From: Pseudoalteromonas sp. T1lg75
GTDB lineage: Bacteria; Pseudomonadota; Gammaproteobacteria; Enterobacterales; Alteromonadaceae
Assembly: GCF_002964705.1 (NCBI RefSeq)
Contig: NZ_PQCD01000015.1
Span: 306,234-370,233, forward strand
Length of the DNA stretch: 64,000 bases
Reading direction: 5' to 3'
Both the position numbers and the translations under genes were made by a program. The notes beneath the pieces are model-generated. The model searched no databases. It saw nothing but the letters and a program-made list of their open reading frames with translations, and had not been told where the DNA came from. Position 1 is the stretch's first letter. The number at the start of each line of letters is the position of its first letter. Of the stretch, positions 46,205 through 54,115 are shown piece after piece.

Positions 46205-48820
46205 TTAATAGCTGTCGTCTAGGTGCTCACAGCGACCGAATTCAGCACCATTTTTAACTGCGGCTATCACCTGCTTAGGGAAGCTCAGCTCTTGGTTAGT
46301 GCCATCTTTACAAACAAAGGCTTTGTTAGCATCGATTTCAATGCTCATTGGCACACCCGCCAAGCCAGCCATCATCTCCGAGCCGTTGGCGCTCATCGCA
46401 AACCAGTTGTCGGTTAATAGGTTCTTAGCTTCTACCACACCCTGACGAGCAAAAAACTCAGATGCTTTCATCCAGCCCAGACCTTCCATGTAGATGGCGC
46501 TGCCGCCATTGTAGCGGGCAGTGATCACGGACAGATCCTCATTGGCGTCGAGCGGAAGCATGCTAGGTACACCCAATACCGATGAGATGTACTCATGATC
46601 TAGGTTATACGGCGCTTCGCAGTAGTTGGTCCAGCGTTGAATATAGGGAATATCGTCACACCAGCGTAAGCTGCCTAAGCTCTTAATTTCATCAGTTTTG
46701 GTGTTCCAGACTTTGATGCCATCATATTTACGATTTCGGCCTTCACCAATCAGCGTATTAAAGGCAACTTGCTCGCCATCGGTACTCATTACGGCTGTGT
46801 CACGGGCACCATACATGGTGTTGATATCATGCAGTTCACCGTCAACCCAGGCCACTAGGCCCTGGCTGTTGCCAGTACCGGTGATCACTTCACCATTGCC
46901 CGAAATGGCATCGGCGCGGATCCACGCTTCTGTGCGACCGCCATTGATTTGCGCGTACATGCGCGAGCCATAAGAAGCTTTTACAAACTCTAGACCATTA
47001 AGCAGCAGGGTCGCTTTGCCTGTGTTGACATCCCATACCGTAGGGACTGCGTATGAGCTGGCGCCTTGTCCTGTTGCACACTCGTCTCCACCTGAATTGG
47101 GCTTACGTGTAACACCAACTATCTGCTTGCCTTCATCATCAATGTCCCAGATAGAATGAGAGCTGACACCTTGCTGGCTTGAAAGGTAACAAGTGTTGTT
47201 AGTTAGGTCTTCCAATACAGTTAACTTGCCGGAGCGAATGTCCCACACCGCGCCCTGGCCAATGCCATTGCCATCGAGATCTGCAACCACCGCTGCCTTG
47301 GTGGCAGTTTTGTTCATTGCCGCGGTTGTTGAGCTCAGCAGTGGCGCGCCGTTTTCAGCAAACATCAGGTCAAAGGTATTGTGAACGCTATCGTATACGA
47401 AAGGCACGCCACCATACGTGGTGCCGAGCGCCTTTTTACCATTTTTGGCGTGCTCGGTAACAAAGGCTTGTACGAGAGGGGTGTACTGAATACCGTCATT
47501 GTAGCCGTTGAAATGCATTTCAATTTCTTTAGTCTCACCGCCGGCAACAACGATCTCAGTCATATCACAGGCATTGTCTGTTGCTGGTGATGAGTTTTCG
47601 TTGCTGTTCCAATACTCAGACTCGGAAATAAGCGCGGATGGGGTGGTTGGGTAGCCACCGGCACGAATTGGCTCCATATATAGCGCATAACGGCCGCCAG
47701 GTGTTAAGCCATTGATGGTGAACGAGCCATCGGGGCCGATACGACCTTGTGTCATGTTACCCGTTTGCTGAGTGATCACGTCGTACATGGGGTTATCCAG
47801 GTTACGGGCGATCATGTTCATGCCCGAGTACTCAACCCCATCTTTGGTAAGCAGTTTACCCTTGATGGTACCGTATTTGGTTTTGTAATCCGCAGTTGGG
47901 TAGAGGTCGGAAATATTAACAATGTCATCACGTACGTTGACAGTACCTTGCTCCGCACCTTCAGCGCTGCGCACGTTGATAAATGGGAACATGGTTTCAA
48001 TGCCATCGGCTGGAGCTTGGCCTCGACGTGTGTATTCGTTAGTCGTGCTGCAGCCAGGTACACCATCGTACTGAGGGCTCCAAGGGGAGGCTATATAGGT
48101 TAAATGGCCATTTGCTTGCGAGTGAGACATATTCATAGCGTGACCGAATTCATGGGTAAATACACCCTGAACCATCTTGCCTTCGGTGTCGTTGATATCT
48201 ATGTACCAACCATTCATCAGTGCCGTTGCTTCGGTGATTTCACCGGTTTCTTCATCGGCCCACTCAGGGAAGGCAATCCCCAGTACCTGGTTACGAGGGA
48301 TACCAAAATATTCTTCCAGAATTGCGCCATCACTGTCGTAGTTAACCCAGAAGCCATAACCATTTTCCGCACCATAGATCTGGTCTACATTAGATGCATT
48401 AACGTCACTGATGCCAGTTTGGCTTTCAATGGTGCCTGCAACGGCCATATCCAAGGTTGACGTTTCAACATTTGACCATTGGGCAACGGCGTCGGCAGTT
48501 ACGGCGTTAGCTTGAGCAATCGTCAGGAAGGTGTAATCGCGATCTAGGGTTATGTTCTTAGGCAGGACCTCACCATCAGGCAGCGTGATATCAACGTTGA
48601 ACTTAGTGCCTTTCTCTAAAATGGTGAATGCTTGAACATCGTTACCATCTTTGTCTTTAATGAGTTGACCACCGTCGGTCCATACAGGGATGGTTCCGTT
48701 TGCGGTATTCCACTTGTATGGTTGCATTGTCTTTTCGTGGATATATAGAGGGCCACCGGCAAGTGCTCCGGCAGACAGTGTGGCTAAAGCAATACCTGCT
48801 GCAAGTTTTGAAAATTTCAT
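46205..48820 (-). CDS. Exported metzincin-like metallopeptidase, tandem copy B
   Basis: 871 aa, collinear with copy A from end to end, with the same signal peptide type, zinc motif HEFGHAMNMSH, regulatory-like beta domain and GRCEHLDD tail. The two differ mostly in the segment after the zinc site and in the propeller part. The ATG at 48820 overlaps the upstream stop as TAATG. Two diverged copies kept intact suggest both are functional, possibly with different substrates. Confidence 0.85.
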   Translation of the reverse strand: MKFSKLAAGIALATLSAGALAGGPLYIHEKTMQPYKWNTANGTIPVWTDGGQLIKDKDGNDVQAFTILEKGTKFNVDITLPDGEVLPKNITLDRDYTFLTIAQANAVTADAVAQWSNVETSTLDMAVAGTIESQTGISDVNASNVDQIYGAENGYGFWVNYDSDGAILEEYFGIPRNQVLGIAFPEWADEETGEITEATALMNGWYIDINDTEGKMVQGVFTHEFGHAMNMSHSQANGHLTYIASPWSPQYDGVPGCSTTNEYTRRGQAPADGIETMFPFINVRSAEGAEQGTVNVRDDIVNISDLYPTADYKTKYGTIKGKLLTKDGVEYSGMNMIARNLDNPMYDVITQQTGNMTQGRIGPDGSFTINGLTPGGRYALYMEPIRAGGYPTTPSALISESEYWNSNENSSPATDNACDMTEIVVAGGETKEIEMHFNGYNDGIQYTPLVQAFVTEHAKNGKKALGTTYGGVPFVYDSVHNTFDLMFAENGAPLLSSTTAAMNKTATKAAVVADLDGNGIGQGAVWDIRSGKLTVLEDLTNNTCYLSSQQGVSSHSIWDIDDEGKQIVGVTRKPNSGGDECATGQGASSYAVPTVWDVNTGKATLLLNGLEFVKASYGSRMYAQINGGRTEAWIRADAISGNGEVITGTGNSQGLVAWVDGELHDINTMYGARDTAVMSTDGEQVAFNTLIGEGRNRKYDGIKVWNTKTDEIKSLGSLRWCDDIPYIQRWTNYCEAPYNLDHEYISSVLGVPSMLPLDANEDLSVITARYNGGSAIYMEGLGWMKASEFFARQGVVEAKNLLTDNWFAMSANGSEMMAGLAGVPMSIEIDANKAFVCKDGTNQELSFPKQVIAAVKNGAEFGRCEHLDDSY

Positions 48821-49425
48821 TACTGCTGTCCTCCCGCTAATTTACCGATCAAATTCATAAAGACATCAACTTTCACGGCGCCAGGATTAGTGAGCATATT
48901 ACGCTCTTCATCAGAAAATTTTGATGTATCCATGTCTTCAAATAAGCCCGTGTTCGCAAATTGGTTTACAACTTTGCCATCGCGCACAACAAACTTACCT
49001 TGTGCCATGCCCGCGGTCGTTTGGAAGCCGGTAATAGAAGCCGGTTTGTACATAAAGGCAATCACGTTTTCACCTTCGTTCCATTTGGCGAAACCGTCCG
49101 GTGTAACGCCTAAATACACCTTGCCGTTGCCCATTGAGCGTGGCTTTAGCAAGCCAAACTGGCGAAAAGTGTAGGTTGAGTCGTCCTTTAGTTTGCCTTT
49201 GGCATCACTGTTGACCGCGATGGTGACCTCGGTATAAGGGCGTTTGTTATCGAAGCCATCGGTGACTTTAATGACTTCGCCGGCGATGATGTTTTGTGAC
49301 GCGGAAGTGAGTTCTTCTAGGTTTTGTTTTTTCAGCTTCATAGCATTAGCCGAAGTAGCAAGCGATAAACCCGCCGCAACCGTTAGCGCAACTGAAGCCT
49401 TCTTGAGCATGGATTTGGCTCTCAT
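48820..49425 (-). CDS. Exported 201-aa protein of unknown function, tandem copy B
   Basis: The same length as copy A and about 85% identical by eye, with the middle region (AMKLKKQNL, SQNIIAGEVIKVTDGFDNKR) nearly unchanged and most substitutions in the last 60 residues. It has a signal peptide and no cysteine. It overlaps the metallopeptidase start by one base. Function unknown. Confidence 0.8.
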   Translation of the reverse strand: MRAKSMLKKASVALTVAAGLSLATSANAMKLKKQNLEELTSASQNIIAGEVIKVTDGFDNKRPYTEVTIAVNSDAKGKLKDDSTYTFRQFGLLKPRSMGNGKVYLGVTPDGFAKWNEGENVIAFMYKPASITGFQTTAGMAQGKFVVRDGKVVNQFANTGLFEDMDTSKFSDEERNMLTNPGAVKVDVFMNLIGKLAGGQQ

Positions 49426-49848
49426 TGGACATTCTCCGTTGATGATTTTTTATTATTCACCGAGATTGTTATTATATTTTCGGTGGCTTTTAGTTATTTA
49501 ATAATCGGCGTTGATGGTCAATTTATTATGTGTACCATTTTGTGTTAAAAGTGTACTAAATTGTTGGTTGCTTTTTATTTGATTGTTTTTTTTGTTTTAA
49601 TTTATTATTAAACAATGGGTTGTTATTTTATTGTCGATCTAGGTAAATTTCAAATAGAGTATTTGTTCAGTTGTTTTAATGTTTAGATTTTTATTTTAGT
49701 TAATTTTTAAGGAGGATTTTAATGTTAAAGTTCTATATTCCATTTAATTATAATTTTTATTTTTAATATAAGTGAAAGAGATAATGAAGATAAATAAACA
49801 GTAAAAACAGGAGCTTGGAAAAACTCAGCTAATTGAGCAAAAAGGCAC
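49426..49848. promoter_or_regulatory. Control region of tandem unit B
   Basis: AT-rich non-coding DNA. GTACCATTTT (49532-49541) and AAAAGTGTAC (49547-49556) form an inverted pair about 107 bases before the 201-aa gene, the same place as in unit A. No gene is seen in the rest of the stretch. Confidence 0.5.
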
Positions 49849-49873
49849 AAAAAAGCCCCGCATAAAGCGAGGC
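49849..49873 (-). terminator. Terminator separated from yicC by the island
   Basis: On the minus strand GCCTCGC / GCGGGGC forms a 7-bp stem (one G-T pair) followed by six T. It lies 32 bases beyond the yicC-end copy at 49905, so it is most likely the original yicC terminator, now 11 kb from yicC. Confidence 0.8.
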
Positions 49874-49904
49874 CGGATAAGGTGTCTAATTTCGAGCCGA
49901 AGGT

Positions 49905-49925
49905 TTACTCAATATTTTGGATCTG
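49905..49925 (-). other. Attachment site copy (island left end), remnant of yicC 3' end
   Basis: Read on the minus strand the 21 bases encode Q-I-Q-N-I-E-stop, the same as the end of YicC. They match the yicC end at 60907-60927 at 19 of 21 positions; both differences are synonymous (CAA/CAG, GAG/GAA). The sequence just inside is unrelated to yicC, so the match is limited to the crossover core. Confidence 0.88.
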
Positions 49926-49997
49926 AATGTGTGGTTAAAATAAAAATTGCAATTAAAACAGTTAGTTAAAGTTTTTATTTTTTGGTTTTTAGATTTC

Positions 49998-50017
49998 TTG
50001 TCACCATTTTGTCACCA
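49998..50017 (+). repeat. Left-end TTGTCACCA arm-type repeats
   Basis: TTGTCACCA occurs at 49998-50006 and 50009-50017. The same repeat pair occurs near the right end at 60781-60801, plus an inverted copy at 60741-60749. Such end-proximal repeats fit arm-type binding sites of a tyrosine integrase. Confidence 0.65.
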
Positions 50018-50299
50018 CTTTTAAAGTTATTAAGGACTTTCAGCAGATAGGTAAATCGTTGTGAAGTACGCACTGGGATACAGATCATGTACTAAGAAAC
50101 TAAATGATCCTTAGTTGTGTCGTCAAATCGATGGGTTTTTGTGGCTTTTACTAGTCTAGGTGGTAATAACTCTAGTGCATACGGAGGGGTCACTCCATAA
50201 ATACTGTAAATGTACTATAATTTACTTAAAATCAGAGTGTTACATTGTTTTTTTTGATGGTTTTAAGTTGGCTATACACATCTAATATCTGGGGGCTCT
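50018..50299. other. Non-coding left end of the island
   Basis: AT-rich DNA between the integrase arm repeats and the 104-aa gene. No open frame worth calling is seen; it probably contains the promoter of the gene at 50300. Confidence 0.4.
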
Positions 50300-50614
50300 A
50301 TGCCTTTAAAATCTCGTCTCATTTCTTCTAAACAGCAGCATGTAAGTAATTTCAGTGATGCAGTTCTCGCCAAAGCAACTGGAGTAAGCTGGTCTGAGAT
50401 GGCTCGTGTGCTTGGTTATTCACATCCTAGTTGCTTCACGCGTAAGTTAAACCGATACCGGGCCGGGAACCAGGTATTGCCTTTACAGCTGTCATGTCTC
50501 GTTGAAACAGCGCTGTGGCGGCTTGGGAGGATGCAGACGTATATCACCATTAAACAGTATCGAGAAGGTTGTGAAGGTGTGTCTTGGCATATGCTGCCAA
50601 AAGATTTGCGCTAG
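50300..50614 (+). CDS. Possible HTH-type DNA-binding protein, unknown family
   Basis: A 104-aa basic protein starts at ATG 50300 after TGGGGG. The middle (ATGVSWSEMARVLGYSHPSCFTRKLNRYRAG) has the look of a helix-turn-helix with a basic recognition helix. It lies 240 bases before the R-M genes on the same strand and may be a regulator of them or of the island; that is inference from position. Family not recognised. Confidence 0.5.
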   Translation: MPLKSRLISSKQQHVSNFSDAVLAKATGVSWSEMARVLGYSHPSCFTRKLNRYRAGNQVLPLQLSCLVETALWRLGRMQTYITIKQYREGCEGVSWHMLPKDLR

Positions 50615-50745
50615 ACATTTGGGGGATAATTTCACTCTGCTAGGTGTAAAGTCACACAGGGGGGGGTGGGGGGTTAAAGGGTCCCCCAAAAAAAACGTAA
50701 AAAGGGATGCCTTGTAATACCGAGATATAACGCCCCTATACTTTA

Positions 50746-50817
50746 AAGTTGGTACTCAGACCGCACGATAAAATTTGGCGTAGGGAAGTTGGTACATAAA
50801 TGTTATGTGGGTATAAT
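50746..50817 (+). promoter_or_regulatory. Promoter with repeated AAGTTGGTAC element before the methyltransferase
   Basis: TTGGTA (50789-50794) and TATAAT (50812-50817) with 17-base spacing form a good sigma-70 promoter. AAGTTGGTAC occurs at 50746-50755 and again at 50786-50795, overlapping the -35. The placement suggests an operator, as expected for R-M systems that time methyltransferase before nuclease. Whatever binds it is unknown. Confidence 0.6.
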
Positions 50818-50851
50818 CGCTTGCTATAAGAGCTAATTGGTTCCTTCGATT

Positions 50852-51877
50852 ATGAAAACTATAGAAATGTGTGCAGGTGCTGGTGGGCAAGCTTTAGGCC
50901 TGCATAATGCGGGCTTTGAGCATGAGGTGTTAATTGAGATTGACGAGCATGCTTGTTCTACGCTGAGATTTAATAATGAAAAGCTAAATCTAGGATGGAA
51001 TAAAATAGTCGAAGGTGATTTGAAGGATTTTGCCAATTTTTCAGCAGCTGCCTATCAAGGTGAAATAGCCCTGGTCGCTGGAGGTGTGCCTTGTCCGCCA
51101 TTTAGCAAGGCGGGTAAACAGTTAGGGGCTGACGATGAAAGGGATCTTTTTCCTACCGCTTTGAAGATTGTACAGTCTGTAAAGCCTTTAATGGTCATGT
51201 TGGAAAATGTCCCTGGATTAGCTGAGTCAAAATTTCAACCATATCGAGATGCGATTACTAGCCATTTATCCGATTTAGGCTATTTATCCGAGTGGAAGGT
51301 GTTGCAAGCAAGTGATTTTGGGGTGCCTCAACTTAGACCTCGGATGATATTAGTTGCTGTTCAAAAGCCCCATTTTAAGCATTTTGAGTGGCCTGAACCT
51401 ATTGATACGCCTACGCCAACGGTTGGTGATGCTTTATTTGACATGATGTCAGAAAAAGGATGGGAAGGGGTTGAAAGATGGAGAGAAATGGCTGACGGCA
51501 TTGCTCCAACTCTTGTCGGTGGTTCTAAAAAGCACGGTGGTCCAGACCTAGGCCCCACTCGAGCAAAGGCTCAATGGCAAGCACTAGGAGTAAACGGGCA
51601 TAGGGTTGGTAGTTTGGAGGAAGTACCAGGACCAGGGTTTAAAGGTGTCTTAATGCGAAACGGAACCATTCGACCTGGAACCGAGGGTATGCCTCTTCTA
51701 ACAGTGCCGATGGCCGCAAAAATACAAGGCTTTCCAGCAGACTGGTCGTTTGTAGGAAATAAAACAAATGCATACCGTCAAGTAGGTAATGCATTTCCGC
51801 CACCAGTGGCACAAGCTGTTGGGGAAAAATTAATGGAAGTTTTACGAATCGTACAAGGAGAGTATAGAGCGGCATGA
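50852..51877 (+). CDS. C5-cytosine DNA methyltransferase of an NgoMIV-like R-M system
   Basis: A 341-aa Dcm-type enzyme from ATG 50852 (a TTG at 50837 is a weaker choice). Motifs in order: I (MCAGAGGQALGL), IV with catalytic Cys81 (GGVPCPPFS), VI (MLENVPGL), VIII (QLRPRM), and X (NKTNAYRQVGNAFPPPVA) near the C-terminus. It overlaps the nuclease gene by 4 bases (ATGA). It should protect the site of its partner, predicted as GCCGGC, by methylating cytosine. Confidence 0.93.
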   Translation: MKTIEMCAGAGGQALGLHNAGFEHEVLIEIDEHACSTLRFNNEKLNLGWNKIVEGDLKDFANFSAAAYQGEIALVAGGVPCPPFSKAGKQLGADDERDLFPTALKIVQSVKPLMVMLENVPGLAESKFQPYRDAITSHLSDLGYLSEWKVLQASDFGVPQLRPRMILVAVQKPHFKHFEWPEPIDTPTPTVGDALFDMMSEKGWEGVERWREMADGIAPTLVGGSKKHGGPDLGPTRAKAQWQALGVNGHRVGSLEEVPGPGFKGVLMRNGTIRPGTEGMPLLTVPMAAKIQGFPADWSFVGNKTNAYRQVGNAFPPPVAQAVGEKLMEVLRIVQGEYRAA

Positions 51878-52815
51878 GTGTTTTTAGAGACTTAAGACGA
51901 GAGTTTCACCTTGAGCTAATAGCTAATGAAACGCTTTCTGTATCCACTTATAAATATGAGAAAGGAAAGAACAAAGGCGAAAGTTATTTAGCCGCAAGTA
52001 ACGCGGACAAATCACAAAATTTTAGCACGGCAATAGCAAACATTATCGCGGACAAAATCGCGAAGGGTTTGAAACAAGAAGTACACCACGTTAAAAGTAA
52101 GCCGCAGGCTCAAACTTTAGGCAATCACTTTGAAGAGGCTTGTAAAAACTTTTTAGCTCGTTCATTTGAACAATTAGGTCATCTTAGACCGGGTAACTGG
52201 GTTGTTGAAAAAGTAAGCAGTCGCAGTGGGAATATTATTGGTCGTTTTGAACAGTACGCTCATTTAACACAATTACAACGGTTGGCAAATGAACATAGTG
52301 AACTACGCAATTTTTTAGGTGATGGTTATACGATTGCACCTGATGTAGCAGTAATCAGAAAGCCTGAGCCAGACACAGTGATCAACCTAAAATCAAATTT
52401 GGTTGATGAAGATACCAGCCTTCAGGCTAGTTTAAGGGCCGACAGAATTAAAGCTAATGACTGTGTTCCTGAACTGCTCCATGCGAGCGTTTCTTGTAAA
52501 TTTACAATGCGTTCTGATAGAGCTCAAAACACTCGAACAGAAGCACTGAATTTAATTAGGGCTCGAAAAGGTCGTGTTCCTCACATAGTTGCTATTACAG
52601 CAGAGCCAACTCCTTCTCGACTGGCTTCCCTAGCTGAAGGGACCGGTGACATTGATTGTGTATATCATTTTGCTTTGTATGAGCTTTTAGAAGCGCTAAC
52701 TGAAATGGTTGATGAAGATCCAAAATTGGATGCAAACTTGGAGCAGCTAAAATCCATGATTGATGGTAAGCGACTCAAAGATATTAGTGATCTGCCATTA
52801 GACTTGGCTGTTTAG
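51874..52815 (+). CDS. NgoMIV-family type IIF restriction endonuclease
   Basis: A 313-aa protein in which all known key residues of NgoMIV occur at constant offset: Glu87, Asp157 (IAPDV), then S207-C208-K209, R213-S214-D215-R216 (the RSDR motif that reads CCGG in the NgoMIV/Cfr10I group) and Glu223. Spacing between S-C-K, RSDR and the last Glu equals that of NgoMIV (185-187, 191-194, 201). The predicted target is therefore GCCGGC or a CCGG-core site. It is about 27 aa longer than NgoMIV. It overlaps the methyltransferase start to end. Confidence 0.88.
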   Translation: MSVFRDLRREFHLELIANETLSVSTYKYEKGKNKGESYLAASNADKSQNFSTAIANIIADKIAKGLKQEVHHVKSKPQAQTLGNHFEEACKNFLARSFEQLGHLRPGNWVVEKVSSRSGNIIGRFEQYAHLTQLQRLANEHSELRNFLGDGYTIAPDVAVIRKPEPDTVINLKSNLVDEDTSLQASLRADRIKANDCVPELLHASVSCKFTMRSDRAQNTRTEALNLIRARKGRVPHIVAITAEPTPSRLASLAEGTGDIDCVYHFALYELLEALTEMVDEDPKLDANLEQLKSMIDGKRLKDISDLPLDLAV

Positions 52816-53689
52816 TCTGATTAGATGGTCCTAGTTACTTCACATTCAGTTGTCTTGTTATTCGCCCAGCCAATAGTGAGTGAAGGTACTTCAAGTTGAG
52901 GCGGTAGTGCTAACAGACAGGTAAAAAATTAAGGGAATTTATAATTTCAGTGCATGGCTCGTGCATTTACTTCGCAGTGGTAGTGAGGGGCTTGGCCGTA
53001 TTCTCTTCGTGAGTGATGTGTTACGACGACAAAATAGGTTGTTGCCGCTGGTAGAGTTTAGACTTTTCAGGGGGTTATTGTGCCGTAGTAGACCTACCCC
53101 CACATTCTTTCGTCGTCAACCTCATTCGGGGAGCTGTTTGTAATGGCATGAGCAGCTCTATACTTACCAGTTATCGTTTAACTCTTCCCGACGCCCCTAA
53201 GGACCGCATGGAGGTGATAAATTTCAAATATTGGAAATCTCTACCCGGTCAATCAGCATAAATCGCGCCATATAAATGATAACCCAGTTTGCGCTTCGTG
53301 TGATTTCACAAGAGCATATGCCTGTAACTAAAGGTTTTTCAATCCATCTGATTGAACCTGGTTAGTTGTATATTTTACTAATAACAATGGCTGTATGTAT
53401 GTCGCCTGCGCTATAGCCTACTTAAAGTGAGCTGCGACAAGAAATCTTACGAATTTCAAACGTACTCAAGAACGGCTAGGTAGGTGAGCTATTAATCCCG
53501 CTAATACCTGGCATCCCTGTGTTTTGGAAGTAATTACGATAGCGTAAGCGTAGAGGAAGGTGAGGGCCTGTGAAGTTAATTATATAAATTAGACAGGGAT
53601 TAAAGGGATAGTGGTTTTTTGTGTTTAACAATCTGAATATAAAGAGTATTTTTAATGCCAGCGTGTAGCGCACACTGGCATAGGTGGGA
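52816..53689. other. Non-coding stretch between the R-M genes and the primase-helicase
   Basis: 874 bases with no convincing gene on either strand. A 10-bp imperfect hairpin (TGCCAGCGTG / CACACTGGCA, 53656-53680) lies 9 bases beyond the helicase 3' end and may mark its transcript end, though without a T-run. Base composition is mixed; it may be the scar of lost genes. Confidence 0.5.
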
Positions 53690-54115
53690 TTATGCCTCCG
53701 ATTCAAAAAGTGCGTTGGCGTCGATGGTATAGAATCGATTCCCATTAATACGCCTGCGCAGCTCTTTGTTATTCCAGCTTTTTTGAAGGCGATCTTTATC
53801 GTGAACAAGGCTGCCTTGTGACTTAAGCACATTTGCTATCTTTGTTGCTGAAAAGCCTGGAGCGAGCTTTTCAAGCTCAGTGCCCCTAAGAAGGTAGTAA
53901 ACGCTTTGTGGGGGTTCGTGCGCGCCTTCCGCCAGCTCACTTTTTGGATCAAATGGCTTGAAGTCATCATATGGTCTAGCTGGCTCGCCTATGGATATTC
54001 TATACCCAAGCTGGTTTACGATCTTTTCGCTAGAGTATTCTACTTCGTCTGCATCCGCGAAGCGGGAACTTCCCCAAGCCATTAAGTTTGCACGAACTTT
54101 GTCGAGTATAGTCTT
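53690..54115 (-). CDS. C-terminal part of the DUF927 helicase, out of frame
   Basis: This frame begins at or before ATG 54082 and runs to 53690. Upstream of the ATG it continues as K-T-I-L-D-K-V-R-A-N-L, so the whole reads like the winged-helix tail of DUF927 proteins (SSRF..., EKIVNQLGYRI, APGFSATKIANVLKSQGSL, RRRINGNRFYTID). The helicase frame stops inside it at 54082. One added A at 54114-54117 (GTAAGAC to GTAAAGAC) would join them. Alternatively it is a separate gene starting in an overlapping TTAATG. Confidence 0.75.
   Translation of the reverse strand, partial: KTILDKVRANLMAWGSSRFADADEVEYSSEKIVNQLGYRISIGEPARPYDDFKPFDPKSELAEGAHEPPQSVYYLLRGTELEKLAPGFSATKIANVLKSQGSLVHDKDRLQKSWNNKELRRRINGNRFYTIDANALFESEA

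Noticed and set aside
50650..50700. G-rich then A-rich run between the 104-aa gene and the methyltransferase
   Set aside because: GGGGGGGTGGGGGGTT could form unusual structures, but there is no stem with T-run and no repeated pattern; left as plain low-complexity sequence.
52961..53143. 60-aa open frame in the gap after the restriction enzyme
   Set aside because: Arg-rich low-pattern sequence without ribosome site; not enough to call a gene.
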